Of a DNA stretch of 64,000 nt, positions 8,625 through 17,111 are shown in pieces. Source of the stretch: Candidatus Helarchaeota archaeon. GTDB taxonomy: Archaea; Asgardarchaeota; Lokiarchaeia; Helarchaeales; HEL-GB-A. The stretch spans positions 1 through 64,000 of the forward strand of contig JABXJT010000021.1 in the NCBI GenBank assembly GCA_013375455.1. Reading direction: 5' to 3'. Numbering within the stretch: position 1 is the stretch's first letter; every line of letters starts with the position of its first letter. The position numbers and the translations under genes are program-made. The notes beneath the pieces were generated by a model. The model ran no database searches, had not been told where the DNA came from, and saw only the letters and a program-made list of their open reading frames with translations.

Positions 8625-9899
8625 CTAATCGTATTTTATATTTGAAATTGCCAGTGATAATTTAAATTCTCCGGAAAGTATCCGTTCTTTAAGTTCTGTG
8701 GCGAGTTTTATCGCCCCCCAGCGGTCGGATTGGCGAAGAACTATTGGTACTTCATGTGAGGAAACTTTAACTGTTCCAAGATCCCCTTTGAAAGCCTTTC
8801 CTTCACATCTATCAACACATAAGCCACAGTTAAAACATAAAGACTGATTTATTCCTTGAGTTCTTGAAAATCCTTCAATAGGACACTCTTTTTCAATAAC
8901 ACATTCAGTACATTCAAGACATTTGTCTTTATCATATGAAACTTGAATATTGACATTTTGCCAAACAGCTGCATATGTGGTTTTATCCAAAGGTTTTCGT
9001 CCTTTGACATCAACAACAACTAATTTTATCTCTTCATCCATTTTAATAACATTTTTAAAAATCTTTTCGTTTAAGACAGGGATCGCAACTGCCCAAGAAT
9101 TAATCACTTCCGGTCCGTTTGATGTGATAAATCCACCAGTATAGTCCGCTTTCATTCCATGCATTTCAGCGATTGCCATCAGATTAGGTTTTTCTTTAGA
9201 ACTACGCGTCCCACCACTGATTATATATCCAATTTGGCCATTCATTAAAATCGGAGTCCCAATGCCAATTACATCTAAATCGGGATCTTTCTGAATTGGA
9301 TTTAATTCACCGCACCCACAAAAAGTAGCTTCCGCAAAATTTCCCTTAAAGGGTAGAGCAGAAAAGATAGTTTCTATTTCTTCAGGATGCGGATTCACAA
9401 ATGCCAGGTAATTTTTGAAAGCATTCCGAATTCCCACCATTTTTGCAAAGGGAATATCTTCTAGTTTTGTCGAAGTTTCAATTGTATCGCCTTCAATAGT
9501 TTTTACTCTGACTTGAATCTCTTTATTCTCTATTAAGTCACGAAATAGATGTCCGCCGCCATACTTTTCGGGTTCGCTGATGCTGTGGGCAGTTCCATAT
9601 AAGATGCAATCGATGACACCGAGAAATTCATTTGGGCATGGCCCGACATAGCAGGGGACGTCATTCAAATAGAGCTCCTTTGCTTTTTTAAATACCGCTG
9701 CTTCTGCTACTCTGAAAGATAAGATGACAATTGTCCCACTCATCAATCCTTTAGTAGCTGTCGTAACGACATCTATGTCATCAATGGATATTTTTTTATC
9801 TTCTCTAATTAAGTTACAAAGTTCATCTGCAGTCATAACAACTGCGGTCCCTTTTTCGAGTTTATGATTTATTTCAGCAAGAGTTTTTTCATGAGGCAT
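8625..9899 (-). CDS. COG1900 (DUF39) thiol-forming enzyme fused to a 2[4Fe-4S] ferredoxin; candidate CoM-forming enzyme
   Basis: 424 residues. About 1-315 is the COG1900 domain, whose studied members (MA1821 type) turn aspartate semialdehyde into homocysteine. About 318-372 is a ferredoxin with clusters at C327/C330/C333/C339 and C355/C358/C361/C365. By my recollection of the family, the two working cysteines lie in G-x-M-C-S-S-G and GTDCYP. Here these read GLMSGT (51-56) and EGDTIE (136-141), while other cysteines appear at 83, 88, 98, 194 and 196. It stands in an operon with cysteate synthase and sulfopyruvate decarboxylase, whose product sulfoacetaldehyde needs the same aldehyde-to-thiol conversion to give coenzyme M. 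That assignment is inference; the fold is firm. Confidence 0.78.
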   Translation of the reverse strand: MPHEKTLAEINHKLEKGTAVVMTADELCNLIREDKKISIDDIDVVTTATKGLMSGTIVILSFRVAEAAVFKKAKELYLNDVPCYVGPCPNEFLGVIDCILYGTAHSISEPEKYGGGHLFRDLIENKEIQVRVKTIEGDTIETSTKLEDIPFAKMVGIRNAFKNYLAFVNPHPEEIETIFSALPFKGNFAEATFCGCGELNPIQKDPDLDVIGIGTPILMNGQIGYIISGGTRSSKEKPNLMAIAEMHGMKADYTGGFITSNGPEVINSWAVAIPVLNEKIFKNVIKMDEEIKLVVVDVKGRKPLDKTTYAAVWQNVNIQVSYDKDKCLECTECVIEKECPIEGFSRTQGINQSLCFNCGLCVDRCEGKAFKGDLGTVKVSSHEVPIVLRQSDRWGAIKLATELKERILSGEFKLSLAISNIKYD

Positions 9900-9900
9900 A

Positions 9901-12288
9901 TTATTCCAGCTCTTCTTTTAGAGTTTGAGTAAATGTTTTAAAAAGTTCTGTTAATTTCTGCCCCTCATTTATATAGATTTTAGTGGCATATAAACGGAAC
10001 GAATCAATCCCATCTTCTTCCAACTTTTTCTCATATTCTTCTATCCGTTTCTCGACTATTGGTGCAGCTTTTCCCACGGGTCCTTCCTCGGGACCTTCTC
10101 CTAAAAAGATTCCATCAGCTCCCTTATCGAAAGCGAATTTTATCATATCATAAGTAAGCATTGCCGTAGATGGGATCCGGATGATTCGAATATTTGGTGG
10201 ATATTGCAATTTCTTGATTCCCGCATCATCTGCCGCCGCATATGCAATTTTACTTTCTAAAAATGCGAGAATTAGGGGGCGATCCTCGTTCTTTATATCC
10301 TGCAGGATTCCTTCAATAAGGAGTGTTAATTGGGTGAGAGTCAGATGATTTAAATCCAGAGCATTTTGAGGGCATTCAGGCACGCACGCACCACACCCAA
10401 CACACGCTAAGGAATTAATTAAAATTCGCTTATTCAATTTTTCAATAGCATTGTACGGGCAGACTTCAATACAGATACCACAATTATTACATTTATTAGG
10501 ATTAATAACAGCTATTTCAGGGCTAATTTCAATTACACCCTGCTTTAATATTTCTTCTACTTTTGCTGAAACCGAATTTGCTTGAAGAACTGATTCTGTA
10601 ATATCTTTTGGGCCAAGTGCGGTCCCACATGCAAATATCCCACTAATATTCGTATTGACCGGACGTAATTTTAAATGATCTTCTTTAATGAAGCCATCCT
10701 CTGTCATTAAAAGCCCAAATGTATTGGCAGTTGCAATAGTCCCAATAGAGGGTTCTAAGGCAGTAGATAGTACTAGAAGGTCTGTTTCCATAGAAATTAA
10801 CTCGCCTGTAAGCGTATCTTCCATTTTTAGGAGCATGCTTTCCGTATCGGAATTATATGAGACATCCGAGGCTTTTCCTCGAATAAAATGTACATCTTGA
10901 TTTTGTACATATTTGTAATAATTTTCGTAAAATCCGACTGCACGAATATCAGTGTAACAAATAGTAACTTCAATCTTGGGATCGAATTTTTTAATCATGC
11001 TCGCGTATTTTATTGCAGACATACAACATACTTGCGAGCAATATTGATGTCCAGAAGGTTTTTCATCGCGTGAACCGATGCACTGAAGAAATACTACCGA
11101 TTTTGGTTTTTTGGTATCAGAAAGTCTTTTTAATTTCCCCTTTGTTGGCCCATTGATATCGAGAAGGCGAGCGAGCTGCATAATCGTAAGTACATCAGGA
11201 AACCGCTTATAACCTAAGTAAGGTTTCTTTATAGGATCGTAATCCTTGTGTCCTGTTGCTACAATAATAGACCCTACTTCAAGCTCATGTAATTTTAGTT
11301 CATCATCAAAATTTATTGCCTGGGGGCTGCATACTTCCACACATTTTAGGCATACAGAAGTATTCTTGTCTGAATTTTTTTGACGGGTTTTTAAATATAG
11401 ACAATGGGCTGGATTTATCACGAACGCGTTTGGGACGGCTTCAGGAAAACTCCGATAAATCGCCTTGCGGGTTCCTAACCCGAGATTCCACTCGTCTGAA
11501 ACCTCAACTGGGCACACTTCAACACATTGTCCACATGATAAGCATTTGTTTACATCTACATAACGAGGATTTTGTTTTAAAATCACTTTAAAATTTCCAA
11601 TCGAACCATCAATGCTCTCAGGAACTGTGCCAGGTAATAATGTGATGTTAGGATGCTGGCTAACTTCTGACATTAGTGGACTGATAGTACACATAGCGCA
11701 TTCTTCTTCTGGGTAGGTTTTGACGAGCTTTACCATATTTCCCCCGATGCTATATTCTCTTTCAGCTAAATAAATACTATATCCAGTCCTTGCTAAAGAT
11801 AACGCGGCGGAAATTCCAGCAATACCTCCTCCAGTAATTAATACTTGCTTTTTTACTGCTTGTCGGATATTTTCTAAAGGATATAACCCTTCTGCTTTCT
11901 TAACCGCACCTCTTATCAGCGAAATGACCTTGCGTGTTGCTATTTCAGGATTTTCAGCATTAACCCAAGAGCATTGTTCTCGAATATTCGCAATCTCTAA
12001 GAGGTACGGATTTAACCGTGCATCTTCTAAAACAGTCTCGAACATCTTCTTATGAACGCGAAGACTACAGGCTGCGATTATAATTTTATTTAAGGTATGT
12101 TCTAATATCATTTTTTTAAGTAAATTTTGTCCAGGAAGTGAGCACATAAAGGTATTTGAATTAACTGTTACAACATTATTCCATTTTTTTACTTCTTTGA
12201 TTACCGTATCTAAATCAATTACTTCTGCAATATTTTTGCCGCATTTACAGATAAAAACCCCAATCCTATCTGGAAATCCACTATACAT
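9901..12288 (-). CDS. hdrA: Heterodisulfide reductase subunit A with MvhD-like C-terminal domain
   Basis: 795 residues. N-terminal HdrA domain with C14/C16, C49, C74 and C106. FAD site GGGIAGISAALSLARTG at 153-169, then the ECAMCTISP motif. Ferredoxin insert with C249/C252/C255/C259; more cysteines at 296, 313, 316 and 320; C-terminal 2[4Fe-4S] ferredoxin with C600/C603/C606/C610 and C629/C632/C635/C639. From about 670 an MvhD-like domain (LQYPPNIRIIR, KGADGIF) has no cysteine at all. Normal MvhD binds [2Fe-2S] and passes electrons in. HdrA is the flavin subunit that bifurcates electrons. One base from the next gene, so translation is likely coupled. Confidence 0.92.
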   Translation of the reverse strand: MYSGFPDRIGVFICKCGKNIAEVIDLDTVIKEVKKWNNVVTVNSNTFMCSLPGQNLLKKMILEHTLNKIIIAACSLRVHKKMFETVLEDARLNPYLLEIANIREQCSWVNAENPEIATRKVISLIRGAVKKAEGLYPLENIRQAVKKQVLITGGGIAGISAALSLARTGYSIYLAEREYSIGGNMVKLVKTYPEEECAMCTISPLMSEVSQHPNITLLPGTVPESIDGSIGNFKVILKQNPRYVDVNKCLSCGQCVEVCPVEVSDEWNLGLGTRKAIYRSFPEAVPNAFVINPAHCLYLKTRQKNSDKNTSVCLKCVEVCSPQAINFDDELKLHELEVGSIIVATGHKDYDPIKKPYLGYKRFPDVLTIMQLARLLDINGPTKGKLKRLSDTKKPKSVVFLQCIGSRDEKPSGHQYCSQVCCMSAIKYASMIKKFDPKIEVTICYTDIRAVGFYENYYKYVQNQDVHFIRGKASDVSYNSDTESMLLKMEDTLTGELISMETDLLVLSTALEPSIGTIATANTFGLLMTEDGFIKEDHLKLRPVNTNISGIFACGTALGPKDITESVLQANSVSAKVEEILKQGVIEISPEIAVINPNKCNNCGICIEVCPYNAIEKLNKRILINSLACVGCGACVPECPQNALDLNHLTLTQLTLLIEGILQDIKNEDRPLILAFLESKIAYAAADDAGIKKLQYPPNIRIIRIPSTAMLTYDMIKFAFDKGADGIFLGEGPEEGPVGKAAPIVEKRIEEYEKKLEEDGIDSFRLYATKIYINEGQKLTELFKTFTQTLKEELE

Positions 12289-12317
12289 TTTTCTAACCTA
12301 TTCAATTTCTTTAATGA

Positions 12318-13253
12318 TTAAATAATATTTAACTTTTTTAATATTGGCTCCACTTTCACTGAGTGGGTTTGGACTCCTACAACCTTGTAGGGGTTAGCCC
12401 CCATACTCAATGCGAGCAGTTGTGCGATATTTAGGTGAATTATTCCGATTTTGGTAGCTAGTGATTTCTCAATCAACGAATCTGATCTATCGAATTGAAA
12501 TGCACACATTGGACACATATTTACAAGAACATCTGCTCCTGCGTTTTTAACGCTCATTAATTTATCAAAGGCTGCAGCTAAGGAAATTTCACGATCTATA
12601 ATGCGATGACGGAACCCAGATCCACAACATGAATTTTTTTCAGGGTACCATGAAATCGATTCAGCTCCAATGGTTTTCACAAGTTCATCCATGACTTGAA
12701 TGTATTCCGGGTCACCTACCACTTCATCAGGGAAAATTTTAAAAAAATGGCATCCATGATGGGTTGCAATTCGTATATCCTTGAAATCAATTACTACATG
12801 ATCCTTAATCTCGTTTATCCAGCGATGAAATACTTCGCAAGCATGATATACATTTTCGGGCTTAAGATACTCCCTTTTTAATTCCAGTCCAACTTGAGAT
12901 AAGATATTTTCTACCTGTGCATATAATTGTTGGTTGTTCTCCATCCATTCACATGCTTCCTTATTTACACCATAGCAAGTCGAACAGAGAGTAGCAAAGT
13001 ATGGATGATTAACTTGATTGGCTAAAGTAAAATTTCGTGCTGATAAGAGCGCGGTAACTAGAGGAGATACCACATCTAGATTTATACCCATTCCAGTACA
13101 GCACGATTGGCGAGGATCGTCATAATAATCAACACCTAGCTTATCGAATACAAATTTAGTAGAGCTTTCATCGCCTGGATATTCTAACCCAATAAAACAA
13201 CTCTTAAAAAGATAAAATCCATTTTTTGGGATCGTTTTATTCATCTTTCTCAA
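12318..13253 (-). CDS. hdrB: Heterodisulfide reductase subunit B
   Basis: 311 residues with two CCG domains. First: C19, C51-C52, C90-x2-C93. Second: C168, C209-C210, C247-x2-C250. This is the complete set that binds the two non-cubane [4Fe-4S] clusters which split the CoM-S-S-CoB disulfide in methanogens. Family length is about 290-300, so it is full length. 23 bp after hdrC and 29 bp before hdrA. In an archaeon without evident Mcr in view, the disulfide could be CoM-S-S-CoB or another heterodisulfide; the sequence cannot say which. Confidence 0.92.
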   Translation of the reverse strand: MRKMNKTIPKNGFYLFKSCFIGLEYPGDESSTKFVFDKLGVDYYDDPRQSCCTGMGINLDVVSPLVTALLSARNFTLANQVNHPYFATLCSTCYGVNKEACEWMENNQQLYAQVENILSQVGLELKREYLKPENVYHACEVFHRWINEIKDHVVIDFKDIRIATHHGCHFFKIFPDEVVGDPEYIQVMDELVKTIGAESISWYPEKNSCCGSGFRHRIIDREISLAAAFDKLMSVKNAGADVLVNMCPMCAFQFDRSDSLIEKSLATKIGIIHLNIAQLLALSMGANPYKVVGVQTHSVKVEPILKKLNII

Positions 13254-13276
13254 ACCAAGAAATTTAGATATGTTTA

Positions 13277-13894
13277 TTATTCCATTTCTTTTTCCATTTC
13301 CTCAATTTTCTCGAGAGATTCATTTATTCCGGCTAATTCTAATATTTTTTTAATTTGGTCACGGGCATCTTGGGGAATTTCCCGTGGTGGAACAGGATCC
13401 ATCCCAAGGTTTTTTAAGAGATCTGGTAAATTTTGCTTCATTTGTTTCCATTCCTCCCCTAATTCTTCTTCAAAAAGTTCTGTGGGCACCGATAAGGGAG
13501 TGAGTCCTATTCCAAATTTTATTAGACTGACTAGATAATTCTTAAAAGGTATTATCTTTTTCCATCCAAACCCCCGTGAAAGAGCGAGATCCCGGAGGAT
13601 ATGTATCAAAATCCCTGGATTATTACTACGAGGACATCTCAAATTACAGGTAAAACAGGAAAAACAGAGCCAAATATCCTCTGATTCGAGTACTTTCTCT
13701 TTTTGACCTGTTAATATATCATGAACTAGTTTTCGGGGATGATATGGAGTGTATCGAGTGGCTGGACACGCACTCGTACAATTTCCGCATTGAATACATT
13801 TTTTTAATCCAATATTTTTTGGAACACGCACATCTTCCAATAATTTTTGGAGAAAATTGCGATCATAACGGATTAATTTCAGCTTATTTATCAA
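13277..13894 (-). CDS. hdrC: Heterodisulfide reductase subunit C
   Basis: 205 residues. Two [4Fe-4S] motifs: C33/C36/C39/C43 (CIQCGNCTSACP) and C77/C80/C83/C87 (CFSCFTCNLRCP), the HdrC pattern. It carries electrons from HdrA to HdrB. The C-terminal 40 residues are acidic and helical, probably for subunit contacts. 13 bp after the sulfopyruvate decarboxylase gene and 23 bp before hdrB, so cotranscription is very likely. Confidence 0.93.
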   Translation of the reverse strand: MINKLKLIRYDRNFLQKLLEDVRVPKNIGLKKCIQCGNCTSACPATRYTPYHPRKLVHDILTGQKEKVLESEDIWLCFSCFTCNLRCPRSNNPGILIHILRDLALSRGFGWKKIIPFKNYLVSLIKFGIGLTPLSVPTELFEEELGEEWKQMKQNLPDLLKNLGMDPVPPREIPQDARDQIKKILELAGINESLEKIEEMEKEME

Positions 13895-13907
13895 TTTTTT
13901 GTCACTT

Positions 13908-15044
13908 CTATTTAATTTTCTCCTTAATATTTTTCATAAAGCGTTCCTTAATTTGTATTGGAGTTAAAGGTATTGTTTCGACATCTGCATTATGGGGCTT
14001 CGTAAAGACGTGGATAAATTTAGGACCTGCGTTTAGATCTTTAAATATTTGTATTATTTCATCTGAAGAATAAGCTGTACCGCTGTTTTGGATATTGAAA
14101 GTGTTAGCAAGTAATTCTAAATCAAGATATCTGTAGGCAGGAGTCATCTGATTACCTGTTGAGCCATGAGTACCATTATCAATGGCTATAATTGTCAAAT
14201 TTTTAGGAGCGACTTGACCTATCGTGGAAAGAGCATTTGGGTTGGTTAATATACTTCCATCACCATCTATCACGAATACGTTATCAGAGAGATTAAGTGC
14301 AACTCCAAGACCTATAAGAGAGACCATTCCGAAGCTACCGGTCATGTAAAAGTTGGAAGATTGATCACAGACGGTGTACAATTCTCTACTGGGCATGCCG
14401 ATATTAGAAATAACGATTTTTCCAGTGAGAAATGATTTAAGCCCTTGAAAAATTTCAAACCGTGTTTTTTTAGGATTTTTAATGGATTTAGTGAAATTAA
14501 TCTCAGAAACACGTTCACGAGAGGGATATTCAATCGTTAGAGGTGCTAATTTGCTGTTTTCCCAAATTTTTGGGCTTAATAAAATCCCATATGGAGTTTC
14601 ATGCTCAAAACATTCTTTAATGGCGCGATCTACATTGGGCAAACTCTCTTCATCGTGGATTTCAGTATATGGGATATCAGATGCCTCAAATAAGCGAGTC
14701 ATATGCTGTCCCATCGCGAACTGAGCCGTTATCTTTTCCTCATAGATGCCACGCCAACTGATCAGCAGTGGAATAGGTATTTTATGGAGCACTGCGAGGG
14801 ATAATAATGCATTAATCGAGTTACCAATACCCCCACTTTGCATTAATAGCGCCGATCTACGACCGCCTGCTAAATATGCACCCGTAGCAATTCCAATGCC
14901 TTCTTCTTCTCGTGTTAAGGGTATATCTTTAAAATTTTGAGAACATAGAATTAGTAATTTCTTAATTTTCGCGCAAGGTACAGAATATGTATATTCTATC
15001 TGATTTTTTCTGAGTATTTCAATAACCATTTCTTCAGGATTCAT
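13908..15044 (-). CDS. comDE: Sulfopyruvate decarboxylase, ComD-ComE fusion
   Basis: 378 residues, thiamine-diphosphate enzyme. N-terminal half (ComD-like) has the Pyr-domain glutamates in LTREEEGIGIATGAYLAGG (43-61) and QSGGIGNSINALLS. The C-terminal half (ComE-like) has the cofactor-binding GDGS followed about 28 residues later by DNGTHGSTGNQ. The reaction is sulfopyruvate to sulfoacetaldehyde plus CO2, a step of coenzyme M synthesis. Some archaea have separate comD and comE; a fused form occurs in Methanosarcina-type organisms. Its ATG overlaps the stop of the cysteate synthase gene by 4 bp (ATGA). Phosphonopyruvate decarboxylase is the closest alternative, but the neighbour makes ComDE much more likely. 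Confidence 0.88.
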   Translation of the reverse strand: MNPEEMVIEILRKNQIEYTYSVPCAKIKKLLILCSQNFKDIPLTREEEGIGIATGAYLAGGRRSALLMQSGGIGNSINALLSLAVLHKIPIPLLISWRGIYEEKITAQFAMGQHMTRLFEASDIPYTEIHDEESLPNVDRAIKECFEHETPYGILLSPKIWENSKLAPLTIEYPSRERVSEINFTKSIKNPKKTRFEIFQGLKSFLTGKIVISNIGMPSRELYTVCDQSSNFYMTGSFGMVSLIGLGVALNLSDNVFVIDGDGSILTNPNALSTIGQVAPKNLTIIAIDNGTHGSTGNQMTPAYRYLDLELLANTFNIQNSGTAYSSDEIIQIFKDLNAGPKFIHVFTKPHNADVETIPLTPIQIKERFMKNIKEKIK

Positions 15045-16330
15045 TGTAACATTTCCATAATTTCATCAAGGGGGACATCAGCATTAGCTAAAGTCAAAGA
15101 GGGAGTAACGTGATGTAAATCGACCTCTTCTTTCAGTCGTTCTACACCACCTCCTGTAATATTTAGGAGAATAATCTCTTCCTTATTAATAGTATCCTGT
15201 TCAACTGCTTTAAAGAGACTTGCGACGGCTACTGATGCTTCAGGGACAATGTCAATTCCCTCAAGTTCCAAGAAGAGCTTTTCAGCTTGATGTAATTCTT
15301 CATTTGATATTCCATACATAAAACCATTAGTATCTGTTAGTGCATCAAAAACTCCTCCTGGAATACTATAAGGAGGAGAACGATTAGTTAGCATCGTAGC
15401 ATGGACTTGTTTTATTTGATCAGCAGCGTTTGGCATATCCCTTTTGGGTACAATTTCTCTGGATTTTAAGGCCCAAGCATTTACAATTGGAACGTATGGA
15501 AAGTTCTGACTTAAGTGCAATTGTGGGAGATAATTCCCGAAGCGCCCATCTTCGCGAAAGCGTAACGCAGCCTCCCAAACCGATATGCCGCCGGTTCCAC
15601 TTCCAATTGCTTGAAAATAGTAATGAGGCATTGTTTTAATAGTATTAACAGCATCATAGAGGACAGAAGACATTCCATCCCTACGTGCAATATTTTTTGC
15701 CCCTCCTTCTGGAACATAGGCGGAGTCTGTACTCAATACACCCATTAATCGAGTTGCCAGTCGGCAGCTTTCAGTGTAATCATTCCCTTTCTTTAAAGTA
15801 ATTAGGATTATGGATTCTGTATTGGATTCTACCACCCAAAATTTGCTAACATTCTGTTCTGGAACAATTAAAAAAACAGGAATTTGAGTTAGTTGGGAAA
15901 TGCAGGCAAAAGCTCTCGCAGTATTTCCAGCGGAAGCAACATAAATTCCTTTATATCCCGTTTGAATTACTCGAGGTAGAGTGACTAATGCTTCATATTC
16001 TTTAAAAGTGCATGATTTAGCGTTTGCACCCCTTTCAGGCCAATATCCATTAAAACTTATATATAGGGATTCTAACCCTAACTCTTTAGCTAAAGCCTCA
16101 CTCCTATAAGTGATGGGACCACTATCGATTTTTAAAGGTGTGCGAACAGGGAGCCAATCATTATATTTCCAAATGCCATTTAACTTTTGTACATTAAACT
16201 TTTTTGCATCATAGACAGTTCGTATTAATACCGAATGGTTTAGGCAATTTAACGTGTAATGCTCTTCTAAATAACTTTTACAGTAAGGACAATATAATCG
16301 ATATTTACCCATATTAGAATTTACACCCAT
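15041..16330 (-). CDS. Cysteate synthase, PLP-dependent
   Basis: 429 residues, threonine-synthase-like PLP enzyme. N-terminal zinc-ribbon-like cysteines (C14, C17, C29), probable Schiff-base Lys110 in SCTFKEYEAL, phosphate-binding AIGSGTGGIS, and NITGGGVER near the end. The overall pattern matches archaeal cysteate synthase, which makes L-cysteate from O-phosphoserine and sulfite. This first CoM-pathway step in Methanosarcina also sits next to comDE. The product still needs an aminotransferase to become sulfopyruvate; none is in this operon. ATG at 16330 is used; a second in-frame ATG at 16312 is possible. First gene of the operon. Threonine synthase is the main alternative. Confidence 0.85.
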   Translation of the reverse strand: MGVNSNMGKYRLYCPYCKSYLEEHYTLNCLNHSVLIRTVYDAKKFNVQKLNGIWKYNDWLPVRTPLKIDSGPITYRSEALAKELGLESLYISFNGYWPERGANAKSCTFKEYEALVTLPRVIQTGYKGIYVASAGNTARAFACISQLTQIPVFLIVPEQNVSKFWVVESNTESIILITLKKGNDYTESCRLATRLMGVLSTDSAYVPEGGAKNIARRDGMSSVLYDAVNTIKTMPHYYFQAIGSGTGGISVWEAALRFREDGRFGNYLPQLHLSQNFPYVPIVNAWALKSREIVPKRDMPNAADQIKQVHATMLTNRSPPYSIPGGVFDALTDTNGFMYGISNEELHQAEKLFLELEGIDIVPEASVAVASLFKAVEQDTINKEEIILLNITGGGVERLKEEVDLHHVTPSLTLANADVPLDEIMEMLQ

Positions 16331-16517
16331 AAATGTAAGTATTCGAGAATTACACGAAAGAAAGCATGATTTTTATTTATTCTGCTTCTTAACTCTGTTT
16401 AGAATAAAGCTGCACCAAGAAATAATAATCTTTTTATTATTTATTGACGAATTTTTCGTTATCGAACAAATTCTTTATTTGGTTTCTTATTTGAAAACAA
16501 TGGCGATAGGTTGATCC

Positions 16518-17081
16518 ATGTCAAAAGATAAAAAACCTGAATTTGAGATTCTAAGTAAAGATAGAATAGATCACAAAGTTACCGATTTATATTATTCATT
16601 GAATTTTGAATTAACAAAGGTTTCAGATTCAAAAGCTTCAACTCTTATAATTATTTCCGGACAAAGTATTCTCATAACCGCATTTTTACTTGCAAATCTT
16701 ATTGGAGAACCCAATGTTATCCCAATCGTTGTTGGGTTTGCAGTCTCTGTCGTTTTCAATGTTTGTACTATCTTTTTCTCGATTTCAGCCCTCCGTCCGC
16801 GCACTTTTCAAGCTACATCAACCGCACTCCAACCTCTCTATTCTCACATAACCAAGCATACGCGAGAACAATTTATTAAAGAATTTCTCAAATTTCACTA
16901 TCTCTCAAAGGAAGAAAATGACAAGCATTTTGCTGAAGTCATTTACGAAGTTGCTTCTATCCTTGAGAAGAAAATGCGACGTGTTCATATGGCGACGCGC
17001 CTCTTCTTTATTGGTGTCGGAATACTCGCTGCTTCGATTTTCATTCTAGTAGTTCAATTATTCGTTCTTAATCCGATTTAG
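16518..17081 (+). CDS. Two-helix membrane protein resembling the Pycsar effector (PycTM/DUF5706) family
   Basis: 187 residues. A conserved-looking helix with DSKASTLIIISGQSI (about 37-51) leads into TM1-TM2 (about 45-92). A long soluble loop with a charged helix follows, then a last TM at about 156-184. The D-x-KAS motif before a TM hairpin is typical of Pycsar-effector and related SMODS-associated 2TM proteins, which permeabilise membranes on sensing cyclic nucleotides. No cyclase gene is adjacent. Codirectional with the Yip1-like gene 30 bp downstream. Family call moderate; function inferred. Confidence 0.55.
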   Translation: MSKDKKPEFEILSKDRIDHKVTDLYYSLNFELTKVSDSKASTLIIISGQSILITAFLLANLIGEPNVIPIVVGFAVSVVFNVCTIFFSISALRPRTFQATSTALQPLYSHITKHTREQFIKEFLKFHYLSKEENDKHFAEVIYEVASILEKKMRRVHMATRLFFIGVGILAASIFILVVQLFVLNPI

Positions 17082-17111
17082 ATAGAAAACAGTATGAATT
17101 GGGTATGAAGA

